Counted from the first letter of the stretch, positions 28,069-35,322 are shown. The stretch is 37,688 nt of DNA from Acidobacteriota bacterium (GCA_029263335.1 JAJCXS010000088.1:1-37688), one strand, 5' to 3'. A program made the numbers and translations. The notes: generated by a model not told the origin, from the letters alone.

Positions 28069-28370
28069 CGGCGAGGGGGGTGCTGGGCAGACGAACGACG
28101 CGTTGCTGCGGTCTTTTCGTCGCCGGTGAACGGGTGCGCCGCGCGAGAGTCCTCAGGCGGCCACGATGGCTGGCATTTCAGCCACGGTAACCGGCTTGCT
28201 GGCCGCCGACAAACCCGCCGCTCGGTTCGGTGTTCACCGTAGCGCGTGCCCAAAAAACCTGCCGCCGTAAAACGTTTGGAAACAACACGTTCTGGATCGT
28301 TCACAACCGGCACCACGGGCGAGGCCGTGAACCCGTTGCCTTCGCCGGCCGGATGCGGTTTGATCGCTCT
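28069..28370. other. Gene-poor spacer with nested inverted repeats between pdxH and the structured RNA
   Basis: No convincing gene. Three inverted repeats stand out. GGCGGCCA (28156-28163) pairs with TGGCCGCC (28200-28207), enclosing TGGCTG/CAGCCA (28167-28172/28179-28184). AACGT/ACGTT lies at 28271-28275/28287-28291. GTTCAC/GTGAAC (28299-28304/28327-28332) has an adjoining GGC/GCC (28309-28311/28324-28326). They could belong to the pdxH leader (minus strand) or to a longer form of the downstream RNA (plus strand). A 34-codon frame (MAGISATVTGLLAAD...) overlaps the first structure but has no recognisable product. Confidence 0.5.
28336..28364 (+). promoter_or_regulatory. Sigma70-like promoter for the structured RNA
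   Basis: TTGCCT (28336-28341), a 17-nt spacer and TTTGAT (28359-28364) match the -35 and -10 consensus at four of six positions each. Initiation 7 nt after the -10 would fall on T28371, the first base of the closing helix of the RNA. The individual boxes are weak; the support comes from that coincidence. Confidence 0.45.
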
Positions 28371-28844
28371 TGTCCGGATGATTTCCCCGGCCAAAACGGT
28401 GGAGATCTCGGGTCTGTTGAGGCCGTGGAACGGTCCGACAGTGGAACGTAGCTCACCGAGAAGGGAAGCTTCCTCGCAAGGGGGAGTGGAGCGGATCGGC
28501 AAGGGATACCGGAAGCTCGAGAGGGTGGAAGGGAAGCCCGGGAAGCAAACCGATGGCCCGCAAGGGCAGCAGGGGAGCGACCTGAAGGGGACGAAACAGA
28601 CGCCCGCAAGGGTGAGTGGGCAGTCCTGGCGAGAACGGAAGCGGACCCGCAAGGGAAAGCGGAAGGGATCGTGGCGAAGGGCGGTCTTTCGAGAAAGCCC
28701 GGAGTCAGGAAACGGCGACCGGTTTGCAAGAACCGCGGCGCGGAATCCGAACGAGCTGCGGAAAGCTGACGGGAACCGGCTGCGGAAGAGGAGCCGAGAG
28801 AACCACCAGGGAGGCCGTCGCGGAAATCATCCGGGCATTTTTTT
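28371..28844 (+). ncRNA. Candidate large structured non-coding RNA, about 470 nt, unknown family
   Basis: Bases 28371-28386 (TGTCCGGATGATTTCC) pair with 28822-28837 (GGAAATCATCCGGGCA) in 16 consecutive pairs, one of them G-U, and seven T follow at 28838-28844. Inside, nested helices fit: 28388-28392/28813-28817 (CGGCC/GGCCG), 28398-28402/28803-28807 (GGTGG/CCACC), and 28406-28411/28456-28461 (TCTCGG/CCGAGA) enclosing 28414-28417/28438-28441 and 28421-28426/28430-28435. Five GCAA-tetraloop hairpins follow at 28469-28486, 28556-28567, 28601-28614, 28646-28655 and 28720-28735, then CGGCT/AGCCG at 28777-28781/28792-28796. The interior is purine-rich on this strand. It lacks the RNase P GAGGAAAGTC core and the tmRNA ends. 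The family is not recognised; a covariance search would decide. Confidence 0.72.
28822..28844 (+). terminator. Closing-helix strand plus T7, likely intrinsic terminator of the RNA
   Basis: The 3' strand of the 16-bp closing helix ends in GGGCA followed directly by seven T. Because its partner strand lies about 435 nt upstream, this is a long-range rather than a local terminator hairpin. Local alternatives such as CGG/CCG are weak. The T-run lies within the last codons of the convergent YHYH gene. Confidence 0.5.
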
Positions 28845-29747
28845 GTCCGCGTCCTCACGCGGCGGACCCCGGCGCCCGCGTCCGAACTCGGGCCTGTCGC
28901 CACGAGGAGGTCGGGTCATGCTCGGATCGGCGTAGCCGCTGTAGCAGCCGAGGATGTACGGGAAGCCGCTGGTGGCGTGATAGTGGTAGTCGCCATCGGG
29001 TCCAACGTGGCCGTTGCATGGGTCGAGTGCCTTGCTCACCTGGTGCTCGACGTAACGATGATTGTCCCAGGCATAGGTCGTGGGATCGCCGGTTCGGCGC
29101 CAACCACTCTCAACCTCGGCCACCTCGGTGCAGGCGCGATCGGTACATTCGTTGGGTCCGTAGATCGGGAACCCATCGAACGCCCAGGCGATTACCGGCG
29201 AGGGTGCACTGGCGTCGTGCCCAGCGGTGAGGCATTGCACGATCAGGGCGTGGTAGTGGTAGTCGCCCCGTCGCGCGGTGTGGCCAAGACACCAGTCGAG
29301 GATGTCGTTGTGTACCGGATCACCGTACGGGTCGGGTCGCTCGCCCTCATTGGGTCCGTAGATCGGTAGCCCGTTCACCGCGATTGCGATGGGACCAAGC
29401 AACGGGATCGCGGTGCTCTCGTCAGCGAGTTCCGCCACACGGGGGAAGCGCCAGGCGTAGTTCTGTTCGCGCAGATCGCTCGGCGTGGTGCGCTGAAACT
29501 CATAGGGAGGAATGCCGTTGCTTTCGACAACGACCTGCCGGTCGGTGCACGAGACGGCCAGACGGGGCGCGTCCCAGCGCGTGTTGGCCGGGTCTGCCGT
29601 GACCGCTGGAAACGACGCCACCGGGCAGTCGGGGAGTACGGCGCTTGCGGGTGATGATTCCTGGCCGCGCGCTCCGCGTGCGCTGCCAGCGAGGGTGGTG
29701 AGCAGCAATGCCAGAGCCAGTGCAGCGTCGGCGCGTCGGTGTTTCAT
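28827..29747 (-). CDS. Secreted YHYH-domain protein
   Basis: A 306-aa exported protein with the YHYH domain, named for its motif. It shows GDYHYHALIVQC and GDYHYHATSGFPYILG, each following a GPNE/YGP-type segment (LPIYGPNEGERPDPYG; FPIYGPNECTDRAC). Start ATG 29747 gives a signal peptide (MKHRRADAALALALLLTTLAGSARG). A GTG at 29795 would add 16 residues before it. The C-terminus is Arg/Pro/Gly-rich and ends DKKMPG. Histidine clusters suggest metal binding, but the family has no established activity. Its last six codons and stop overlap the T-run and 3' helix strand of the convergent RNA. Confidence 0.85.
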   Translation of the reverse strand: MKHRRADAALALALLLTTLAGSARGARGQESSPASAVLPDCPVASFPAVTADPANTRWDAPRLAVSCTDRQVVVESNGIPPYEFQRTTPSDLREQNYAWRFPRVAELADESTAIPLLGPIAIAVNGLPIYGPNEGERPDPYGDPVHNDILDWCLGHTARRGDYHYHALIVQCLTAGHDASAPSPVIAWAFDGFPIYGPNECTDRACTEVAEVESGWRRTGDPTTYAWDNHRYVEHQVSKALDPCNGHVGPDGDYHYHATSGFPYILGCYSGYADPSMTRPPRGDRPEFGRGRRGPPREDADKKMPG

Positions 29748-29834
29748 CGTGGGTGTCCGGGTCGGAGTGGAGTAGGTGCTCTCCTCCTTGGACACTCAAA
29801 CCAGCGTCGTCATTCCCGCCGGCCCCCTGGGCGA

Positions 29835-30635
29835 CTACTGCACTCCGGTGCTCGGAGGTGGCACTGCCTGCACGATGACATTGCGCCAGATACAGGCGGG
29901 GGCCACGGGAATCCGCAGGCGCCAGCGCGCCGTGTCGTCGACACCGTTGCCCGCAAGGCTCATCTCATAGCGTCCCGCCGTGAGATCGTCGATCTCGTAC
30001 CACCCGTCGGCATCACTCACGATCATGTGCACCTGGCCGGCCGGATCGGTTAGCGAGATCTCAACATCGGAGAGCGGTCCGCCGGGATCGAGACGGCGAT
30101 CGGGATCATCGCCCGCCATGCGAGTCTGGCGTTCGCGATAGACCATGCCGTACAGCGAAACAGTCTTGTCGGCGGCCTCTATGCCACGCAGGTAGGCCAG
30201 GTCAGCGGCGGCATCTTTCACCAGCGACGTACGGGAACAGATCCCGGTTTCGTAGTTGCCTGTTTGCACCGACTGATTGGCGTAGACGAGGTACGTCTGG
30301 TTCTGGTCGAACTGGAACCCGCAGTCGCCACCGCCGGCGCCGGTCGCGACGATGACGTCGCGTTTGCCCTGAACTCCGCGCCAACGGTCCTGCACACGCA
30401 GCGTGACGAGCTTTCTGACTCGTGTCTGACCGTCAGACTCCTCGGTGAAGGTGTCGATCTTGGTCACCCTACCGGTGAAGATCGCAGACGTCTGCCACCA
30501 CACCTCGCAGGTCGGCCGCTTGGGGGAGACACAGGTACATCTCGACTCGCTCTCAGCGACCACCGATGCCGTCGAGGGCCCACCCGCAAGGCTCGCCAGC
30601 ACCAATCCCCCGAGAACACAACAAACCCGCTTCAT
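29835..30635 (-). CDS. Secreted NTR-like protein with carboxypeptidase-regulatory-like domain
   Basis: A 266-aa exported protein. Signal peptide MKRVCCVLGGLVLASLAGG, then a Cys-rich N-terminal domain beginning SRCTCVSPKRPTC with later CGFQF and CSRT. The pattern C-x-C ... FTGRV ... TLRVQDRWRGVQG ... VATGAGGGDCGFQF ... YLVYA resembles the netrin/TIMP-like (NTR) fold found in many bacterial secreted proteins. Residues about 165-266 look like a carboxypeptidase-regulatory-like beta-sandwich (PLSDVEISLTDPAGQVHMIVSDADGWYEIDDLTAGRYEMSL). No catalytic residues are seen. It precedes the YHYH gene on the same strand with an 87-bp gap to the latter's start; function unknown. Confidence 0.78.
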   Translation of the reverse strand: MKRVCCVLGGLVLASLAGGPSTASVVAESESRCTCVSPKRPTCEVWWQTSAIFTGRVTKIDTFTEESDGQTRVRKLVTLRVQDRWRGVQGKRDVIVATGAGGGDCGFQFDQNQTYLVYANQSVQTGNYETGICSRTSLVKDAAADLAYLRGIEAADKTVSLYGMVYRERQTRMAGDDPDRRLDPGGPLSDVEISLTDPAGQVHMIVSDADGWYEIDDLTAGRYEMSLAGNGVDDTARWRLRIPVAPACIWRNVIVQAVPPPSTGVQ

Positions 30636-30871
30636 GCAGTGGCTCCATGACCAATAGTGAGAACGCGACCCACAGCATACATGAGACGGGATCGTGATCT
30701 CTCGTCTTGATATGGGCCCCGGCCGGCGTGGTTACACCGCGGGTCGGACAGGCGCCTGGGTCTCGAATCCGGTAGTCTGGAGCCGTCGAAACGGACGCTT
30801 CCCACGTCAGATACGTAGGGCGTGCCTCGCCTGGCCCCGTGCGGTCCGTTACCCCTTCTTGGAGATTAGCG

Positions 30872-31432
30872 ATGAAGCTACGCAATGTTGTGCTGCAGGT
30901 CCTGATGCTGACCGTCGCCGTAATGCTCGGTTCCGCGTTGACGCTAGATGCGCAGAACGCACCGATTGGCAAGATCGTCGTTGTCGACGGCGATCGCGTG
31001 ACCACCGAAACCGAGATCGGCCAGCAGACCCGATCGCGCGTGTCGGCCGCCGCCAACGACTGGCAGTCCCGTCTACAGGCAGGCCAAGCAGAGTTGCAGA
31101 CCCTCGGTCAGAACCGTCAGACACAGGCGCTGACCCTGAGTCAGGAGGCGCTGTCGCAGCTGGACCGTGATATCGAGGAGAAGCAGGTCGCGCTGCAGCG
31201 GATGCAGGACGATGCGCGCCGGCAGATGGAACGGCTGCAGATGGAGAGCCAGCAGGAGATCAACGAGGTCCTGATCCCGGTGCTGGAACAGATGGCAGCC
31301 GATACCGGTTACGACTTCGTTTTTGACGCGCGCATGATCCAGACCGGCACGATGCTCTTCTTCGCGAACCGGCTGGACGTTACCGATGAGTACATCGCTC
31401 GCGTGAACGCGGCGAGTGCGGGCTCCAACTAG
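30872..31432 (+). CDS. OmpH/Skp-family periplasmic chaperone
   Basis: A 186-aa exported protein: signal peptide MKLRNVVLQVLMLTVAVMLGSALTLDAQ, an N-terminal strand IGKIVVVDGDRVTTETEIGQQ, and a long heptad-rich helix region (residues about 55-130, rich in Gln, Leu and Glu). The C-terminal strand region YDFVFDARMIQTGTMLFFANRLDVTDEYIARVN follows. This is the Skp/OmpH layout; the trimeric family holds unfolded outer-membrane proteins in the periplasm. TTGGAG lies 7 nt before the ATG at 30872. No bamA or lpxD neighbours are present, so it may be an extra paralog. Confidence 0.88.
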   Translation: MKLRNVVLQVLMLTVAVMLGSALTLDAQNAPIGKIVVVDGDRVTTETEIGQQTRSRVSAAANDWQSRLQAGQAELQTLGQNRQTQALTLSQEALSQLDRDIEEKQVALQRMQDDARRQMERLQMESQQEINEVLIPVLEQMAADTGYDFVFDARMIQTGTMLFFANRLDVTDEYIARVNAASAGSN

Positions 31433-31459
31433 GGCCAAGGCCCGAATCGACTTGTGAAA

Positions 31460-31490
31460 GACCGGCGCCGAGAGCTACTCGGCGTCGGTC
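31460..31490 (-). terminator. Terminator hairpin of the protease gene, shared with the ompH-like gene
   Basis: Bases 31460-31472 and 31478-31490 form a 13-bp stem (one G-U pair) with a 5-nt loop. On the minus strand it is followed by TTTC, so it would end transcription of the protease gene. Its 5' arm encodes the last codons (Thr-Asp-Ala-Glu) and the loop begins with the stop codon. In the other direction it lies 28 bp after the ompH-like stop and could also stop that transcript. Confidence 0.6.
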
Positions 31491-33001
31491 TGCTCGTCTT
31501 CGAGCAACTCGCGAACCAGTGCCGCCGGCACGCCGAGGTTGGATCCGCCAAACTCCGGCAGGATCGCCGCGTTGACGGCGATCACCTCGCCGTCGAGCGC
31601 GACCACCGGCCCGCCACTACCGCCGTGCGTGGTCTCCGCGTCATAGACAAGCGCGCCGATCGTCGCCTGCCCGATGATGCCGCGCGTGGCCAGCGGGGCC
31701 ATGTAGCCGCCCTCCGAGAGGTGGCTCGCCAGCTCCCAGAAACCCACGGGACCATTCGAGAACAGCTCGGATACGAAGTCCGGCTCGGCGCGCGCCAATA
31801 GCGCTCGCATCCCGGTCGGGTAGCCGAGCACGACGACCTCTTCGCCGATGGATGCTGCACGCTCCGCCAGCCTGAGGCCGCTGACCGAGGCAGCGACGGC
31901 ATCGCACTCGAGTAGGGCCGCGTCGGCATGTGGATGGACACGCTCGACCCGCACTTCGAAGGGTTCCGGTTCGCCGGGCAGATACCCGATCAGGCGGCGC
32001 ATGACCGGCACGAAGCCCTGGTCGATGAGGCGAGCAGCGTTCTCGTCGAATTCCCACGGCTGCGCCACGTGCCGGTTGGTGACGATATGCACGCTGTCCT
32101 CTAGAACAAACCCTGTGCCGGTGTAGCGTAGCTCTACCACGGGGCCGTCTCCGTCGAGCGTGACCGGGCCGCGGCCGCCGGCGGTCGCTACCCTCAGCGC
32201 ACGGTTACTCTGCGGGTCGACGAACCCATAGGCGCCTTGCAGGAAAGCCACCGCACCGGAGGCGGCGCCGATGACTCGCCCGCGTGCCGTGGCCTGGCTC
32301 TCCAGCGCCTCGATACGAGACAGGGTGTCCTCGATGCGGAAATCGAGCTCGCCGCGCACTTCTTCGAAATCGGTGGCCGTGAAAGCGTCGTACTCGGAGG
32401 AATCCAGTAGTCCGCTGATCCCTTCGATGCGGGCGAGCTGATCGGCAAGCTGTTGCTCGAGGCGGTTGTTCTGCGCCCACAGCAGGCTGATGGAACCGAG
32501 GACGGCCACGATGGCGAAGGCGGAGACGATTCGTACCGCCGGCGCCACCTGGGTTGCCATCTCGTATGACGTTCCTCGCACCAGAACACCCAGGCGGTCA
32601 ATCGGGCCGCGTCCACCGAGGCGTGCCGTGTCGACACAATCCGACACCGCCTCGCGCATGCTCTTGTACGGTGCACCACCGGGGCGCGGGCGAAAACGGA
32701 CCACGGCGCCACCGTCGCCCAGTTCGAGCAGATCGCCCTCGCGCAGGGCCCTGTGAAGAACCCGTACGCCGTTGACCCAGACCTTTGCCTCGGGCGCTAC
32801 CTCGAGCCGCCATCCTTCGTCATCAGGCATGACGACGGCGACCGCGCCGTCGCCCGGGGTTGCATCGCCGACGACTGCGGTCACCGTTTGGTCGGCTGCT
32901 ACAGCCAGCGATGTGATTCCCCAGATCCGGCGCGTCTGCCCGCGCTGCGCGCCCGACAGGTGGACGAGATGGGCGATTCGTGGACGGTCTGTCTGCGGCA
33001 T
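31475..33001 (-). CDS. Membrane-anchored trypsin-like protease with FHA-like cytoplasmic domain
   Basis: A 508-aa protein. Residues 1-105 resemble an FHA domain in the C-terminal half (WRLEVAPEAKVWVNGVRV...LREGDLLELGDGGAVVRFR), but the phosphothreonine-binding G-R and S-x-x-H positions are not apparent. A single membrane helix (about 155-175) follows, then a coiled-coil region (about 177-240). The trypsin-like domain carries the catalytic triad His311 (IVTNRHVAQ), Asp360 (HPHADAALL) and Ser462 (THGGSGGPVV), with GYPTGMRALL between. The topology suggests cytoplasmic FHA and periplasmic protease, comparable to DegP-type proteases but without a visible PDZ domain. It lies in the same direction as, and downstream of, a Ser/Thr kinase gene, which hints at a signalling link. 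Confidence 0.88.
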   Translation of the reverse strand: MPQTDRPRIAHLVHLSGAQRGQTRRIWGITSLAVAADQTVTAVVGDATPGDGAVAVVMPDDEGWRLEVAPEAKVWVNGVRVLHRALREGDLLELGDGGAVVRFRPRPGGAPYKSMREAVSDCVDTARLGGRGPIDRLGVLVRGTSYEMATQVAPAVRIVSAFAIVAVLGSISLLWAQNNRLEQQLADQLARIEGISGLLDSSEYDAFTATDFEEVRGELDFRIEDTLSRIEALESQATARGRVIGAASGAVAFLQGAYGFVDPQSNRALRVATAGGRGPVTLDGDGPVVELRYTGTGFVLEDSVHIVTNRHVAQPWEFDENAARLIDQGFVPVMRRLIGYLPGEPEPFEVRVERVHPHADAALLECDAVAASVSGLRLAERAASIGEEVVVLGYPTGMRALLARAEPDFVSELFSNGPVGFWELASHLSEGGYMAPLATRGIIGQATIGALVYDAETTHGGSGGPVVALDGEVIAVNAAILPEFGGSNLGVPAALVRELLEDEQTDAE

Positions 33002-33096
33002 GGTGGCAGGTTAGCATCCGCGCGCACCATCGCGCGGACACCTCCGTGTGCCCGGCTACCTGCCGGGTGGCCTCGGCCGCGTGCTGTTCGTTGGGC

Positions 33097-33522
33097 TCAG
33101 AGTTGCAGGTGCGGCTTGGTCGCGCGCCAGTCGTTGCTGTTGAAGATGTTGGGCGCGACTTCGATCAGCCTGGGTAGCATGTGGAACACCATCGTCTGGT
33201 TCCACTCTTCGCCGGTTCGTGTGCGGTGGCCGGCGGCGTTGAGTTCCTGCGCGATGTGCCCGAACGGACGGTCCTCTACCACTCCCTTGAGCATGTAGAG
33301 CATCGTGCGGATCTCGCTGACATCCGGTTCGAGGGTCTGGCAGTCTCCCGAGACGCGCAGCCCGAACGGCACCGACAGCATCTCGTCCTGCTCGGCTTCA
33401 CCCTCTACCGTTCGCTCCCAGACGACGCTGATGGGGCGCCAACCGTCGCGTGCCTTGACGCGCAGCAGTTCGTCGTCCAGGCGCTCGGCGAGCACCTCGT
33501 GTTTGCGTTCAATGCTGGCCAT
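33097..33522 (-). CDS. Small protein with a recombinase-type helical segment
   Basis: A 141-aa cytoplasmic protein, not assigned to a named family. GAGGAG lies 6 nt before the ATG, so it is probably translated. The N-terminus (ASIERKHEVLAERLDDELLRVKARDGWRPISVVWER) is charged. The C-terminal part, RPFGHIAQELNAAGHRTRTG followed by EEWNQTMVFHMLPRLIEVAP, is strikingly like the 'Recombinase' domain of large serine integrases (IAxxLNxxGxxTRxGxxW). No catalytic serine domain is present, so it is not a recombinase. A DNA-binding or regulatory role is an inference. It lies between the protease gene and the kinase gene on the same strand. Confidence 0.65.
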   Translation of the reverse strand: MASIERKHEVLAERLDDELLRVKARDGWRPISVVWERTVEGEAEQDEMLSVPFGLRVSGDCQTLEPDVSEIRTMLYMLKGVVEDRPFGHIAQELNAAGHRTRTGEEWNQTMVFHMLPRLIEVAPNIFNSNDWRATKPHLQL

Positions 33523-33714
33523 GCGCTGCTCCTCTGTGGCCCCGGTCGGGCCGGGACCGTTTGGCGTCTAGCAACCCCCATGGCGCAGATCGCCGACGGA
33601 CGCAACGGGAGAGGCTTGTGGACATTATGGCCCCTTCGAACCTGTCGGGGGAAGGGGGAGTTCCGGAAGCGGACACAACACGCGAAGGTGGTCGTTTTCG
33701 GGACACGCCCGGCG

Positions 33715-35322
33715 CTAGCTTGCTCGGCGCTCCAGCGGTCGGTGTCGACCCCACCATTCGCGGGCCGACGCAGCTCCCCAGGCGGCTCCACAGTCGCATG
33801 CCAGGAGCATGCTGGAGAGCTGTTCCGCGGTGGCAGGTCTCCGGGCCGGGTCCTTCTCGAGGCACTGCATGATCACGTTTTCGAGGTCTGGCGGGATGGC
33901 CATCTCGGTCCTTCGGGAAGGCGGCATCGGGGGCGCCTTCACGTGGGCCACCGCCATGGCGATGGGCCGATCGATGTCGAATAGCGTGTGGCCAGTGAGC
34001 ATCCAGTAGGCGACGCACCCCAACGCGTAGATGTCGGCACGCTCGTCGATCGTGGTCACGGCGAGCACCTGTTCGGGCGCCATGTAGGCGGGCGTTCCCG
34101 CCATGCCCTCTTCCTGGAGCCGGGCGTCGCGACACTCTTCACTGCCGGCCCGGGTCACCAGGCCGAAGTCGAGCACCTTGATCACATCGAACGCAAGGCC
34201 CACCTTGCACAGGAAGAGGTTCGAGGGCTTGATGTCGCGGTGGACCTGTCCGAGTTCGTGCGCCTCGGCCAGGGAATCGCATACCTGCACCAGCAGATGT
34301 ACTGCACGTGCCGGAGCGATGGGGCCATAGCGATCGATGAGTTGTTCCACGTCGAACCCGTTCAGGAGCTCCATGGCGTAATAGAACTCGCCCGCATCGG
34401 TACGTCCGAAGTCGTAGACGCGCACCGTATGAAGGGACTCGAGTGTTGCCGTGGCCTGGGCCTCGCGCTCAAAACGCTCGAGGACGTGAGCAGCTGCCTC
34501 GCGATCCAGCGGGTCCACCTTGTCCGGCTGAATCACCTTAACGGCGGCCGGGCGTGCCAGGAATCGGTGACGCGCACGCCATATCTCGCCCATGCCGCCT
34601 TCAGCGATGCGCTCCTGTAGTTCGTACTGGCCCATGCTGCGGGCGTCGCGTGCCTCACGCCGCAGGGCGTAGATGCTCTCGGTGACGACGGTTGCGGTGG
34701 TCGCAGCGACCACGAGGGCAAGACCGAGGTCGACGATCGTTTCGCGGCTCACGATCAACTGCAGGGTCCGATACAGCTCCGCATCGAAGATCCGCAAGGC
34801 GACCAGTCCGAGCACCGGCGCCGCCGCCAACGATCCGACCACCAGCGCCGCTCGCTGCCAGGTGTTCGGGATGAGCACTCCGTAGATAACGATCAGCCCG
34901 GCCAGCGCTATCGTCGAGTTGTATATCTGGGCCAGGGCGAGAAGCTCCGCGGCTGCCGCGACGCGTTCCGCGACCACGAGATAGCTGTACGCGGCGATCT
35001 GAACCACAGTCAGCACCAGCAGGCCCAACTCGATCATTCGCAGCCGGACGCGCGGGTGCTGATGCTTCAGAGCAAGGGGGGCCGCCATGGCGCCCACCGC
35101 GAGCAGGCCGCCGCTCTGCAGCACCAGGTGGCCGGATTCGGCGAGAAACACACCGCGAACCAGCCAGATCAGGATGGTCGAGAGCACAATACCGGCGAAG
35201 AAACGAAGCCGCGATTGCACCAGATGCGAGGTGCCGCGTTCCTGCGTGCCAGCGGTTTGCACAAGCGTCATGCGTGGGTTCGCCAGACGTCCGGCCGCAG
35301 CGTGAGGATCTTCGCGTGACAT
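33715..35322 (-). CDS. Membrane Ser/Thr protein kinase, kinase domain C-terminal
   Basis: A 535-aa protein. The N-terminal part has about six membrane helices (roughly residues 42-60, 66-84, 98-117, 135-151, 157-177, 193-216). A Hanks-type kinase domain follows from 233: glycine loop IAEGGMGEIWRARH, Lys262 in AAVKVIQ, Glu in FEREAQA, catalytic Asp363 in HRDIKPSNLFL, DFG Asp385 (LDFGLVTRAG), and AGTPAYMAPEQ. All catalytic residues are present. Membrane-first order is the reverse of the common PknB layout (kinase, helix, sensor). ATG 35322 is the longest start; ATG 35271 (MTLVQTAG) is an alternative. Possible substrates or readers include the adjacent FHA-like protease. Confidence 0.92.
   Translation of the reverse strand: MSREDPHAAAGRLANPRMTLVQTAGTQERGTSHLVQSRLRFFAGIVLSTILIWLVRGVFLAESGHLVLQSGGLLAVGAMAAPLALKHQHPRVRLRMIELGLLVLTVVQIAAYSYLVVAERVAAAAELLALAQIYNSTIALAGLIVIYGVLIPNTWQRAALVVGSLAAAPVLGLVALRIFDAELYRTLQLIVSRETIVDLGLALVVAATTATVVTESIYALRREARDARSMGQYELQERIAEGGMGEIWRARHRFLARPAAVKVIQPDKVDPLDREAAAHVLERFEREAQATATLESLHTVRVYDFGRTDAGEFYYAMELLNGFDVEQLIDRYGPIAPARAVHLLVQVCDSLAEAHELGQVHRDIKPSNLFLCKVGLAFDVIKVLDFGLVTRAGSEECRDARLQEEGMAGTPAYMAPEQVLAVTTIDERADIYALGCVAYWMLTGHTLFDIDRPIAMAVAHVKAPPMPPSRRTEMAIPPDLENVIMQCLEKDPARRPATAEQLSSMLLACDCGAAWGAASAREWWGRHRPLERRAS

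Noticed and set aside
28371..28844. RNase P RNA, tmRNA or 6S RNA
   Set aside because: The closing helix plus U-run recalls RNase P RNA, but the GAGGAAAGTC core and the ACAGAA..GGCTTA segment are absent. There is no tRNA-like end or tag frame for tmRNA, and the length is wrong for 6S.
28246..28935. A 229-codon open frame on the plus strand across the structured RNA
   Set aside because: The product would be an extremely basic, low-complexity Lys/Arg/Gly protein with no recognisable domain. Its composition simply reflects the purine-rich RNA strand, it runs into the YHYH gene antisense, and the base-pairing explains the sequence better.
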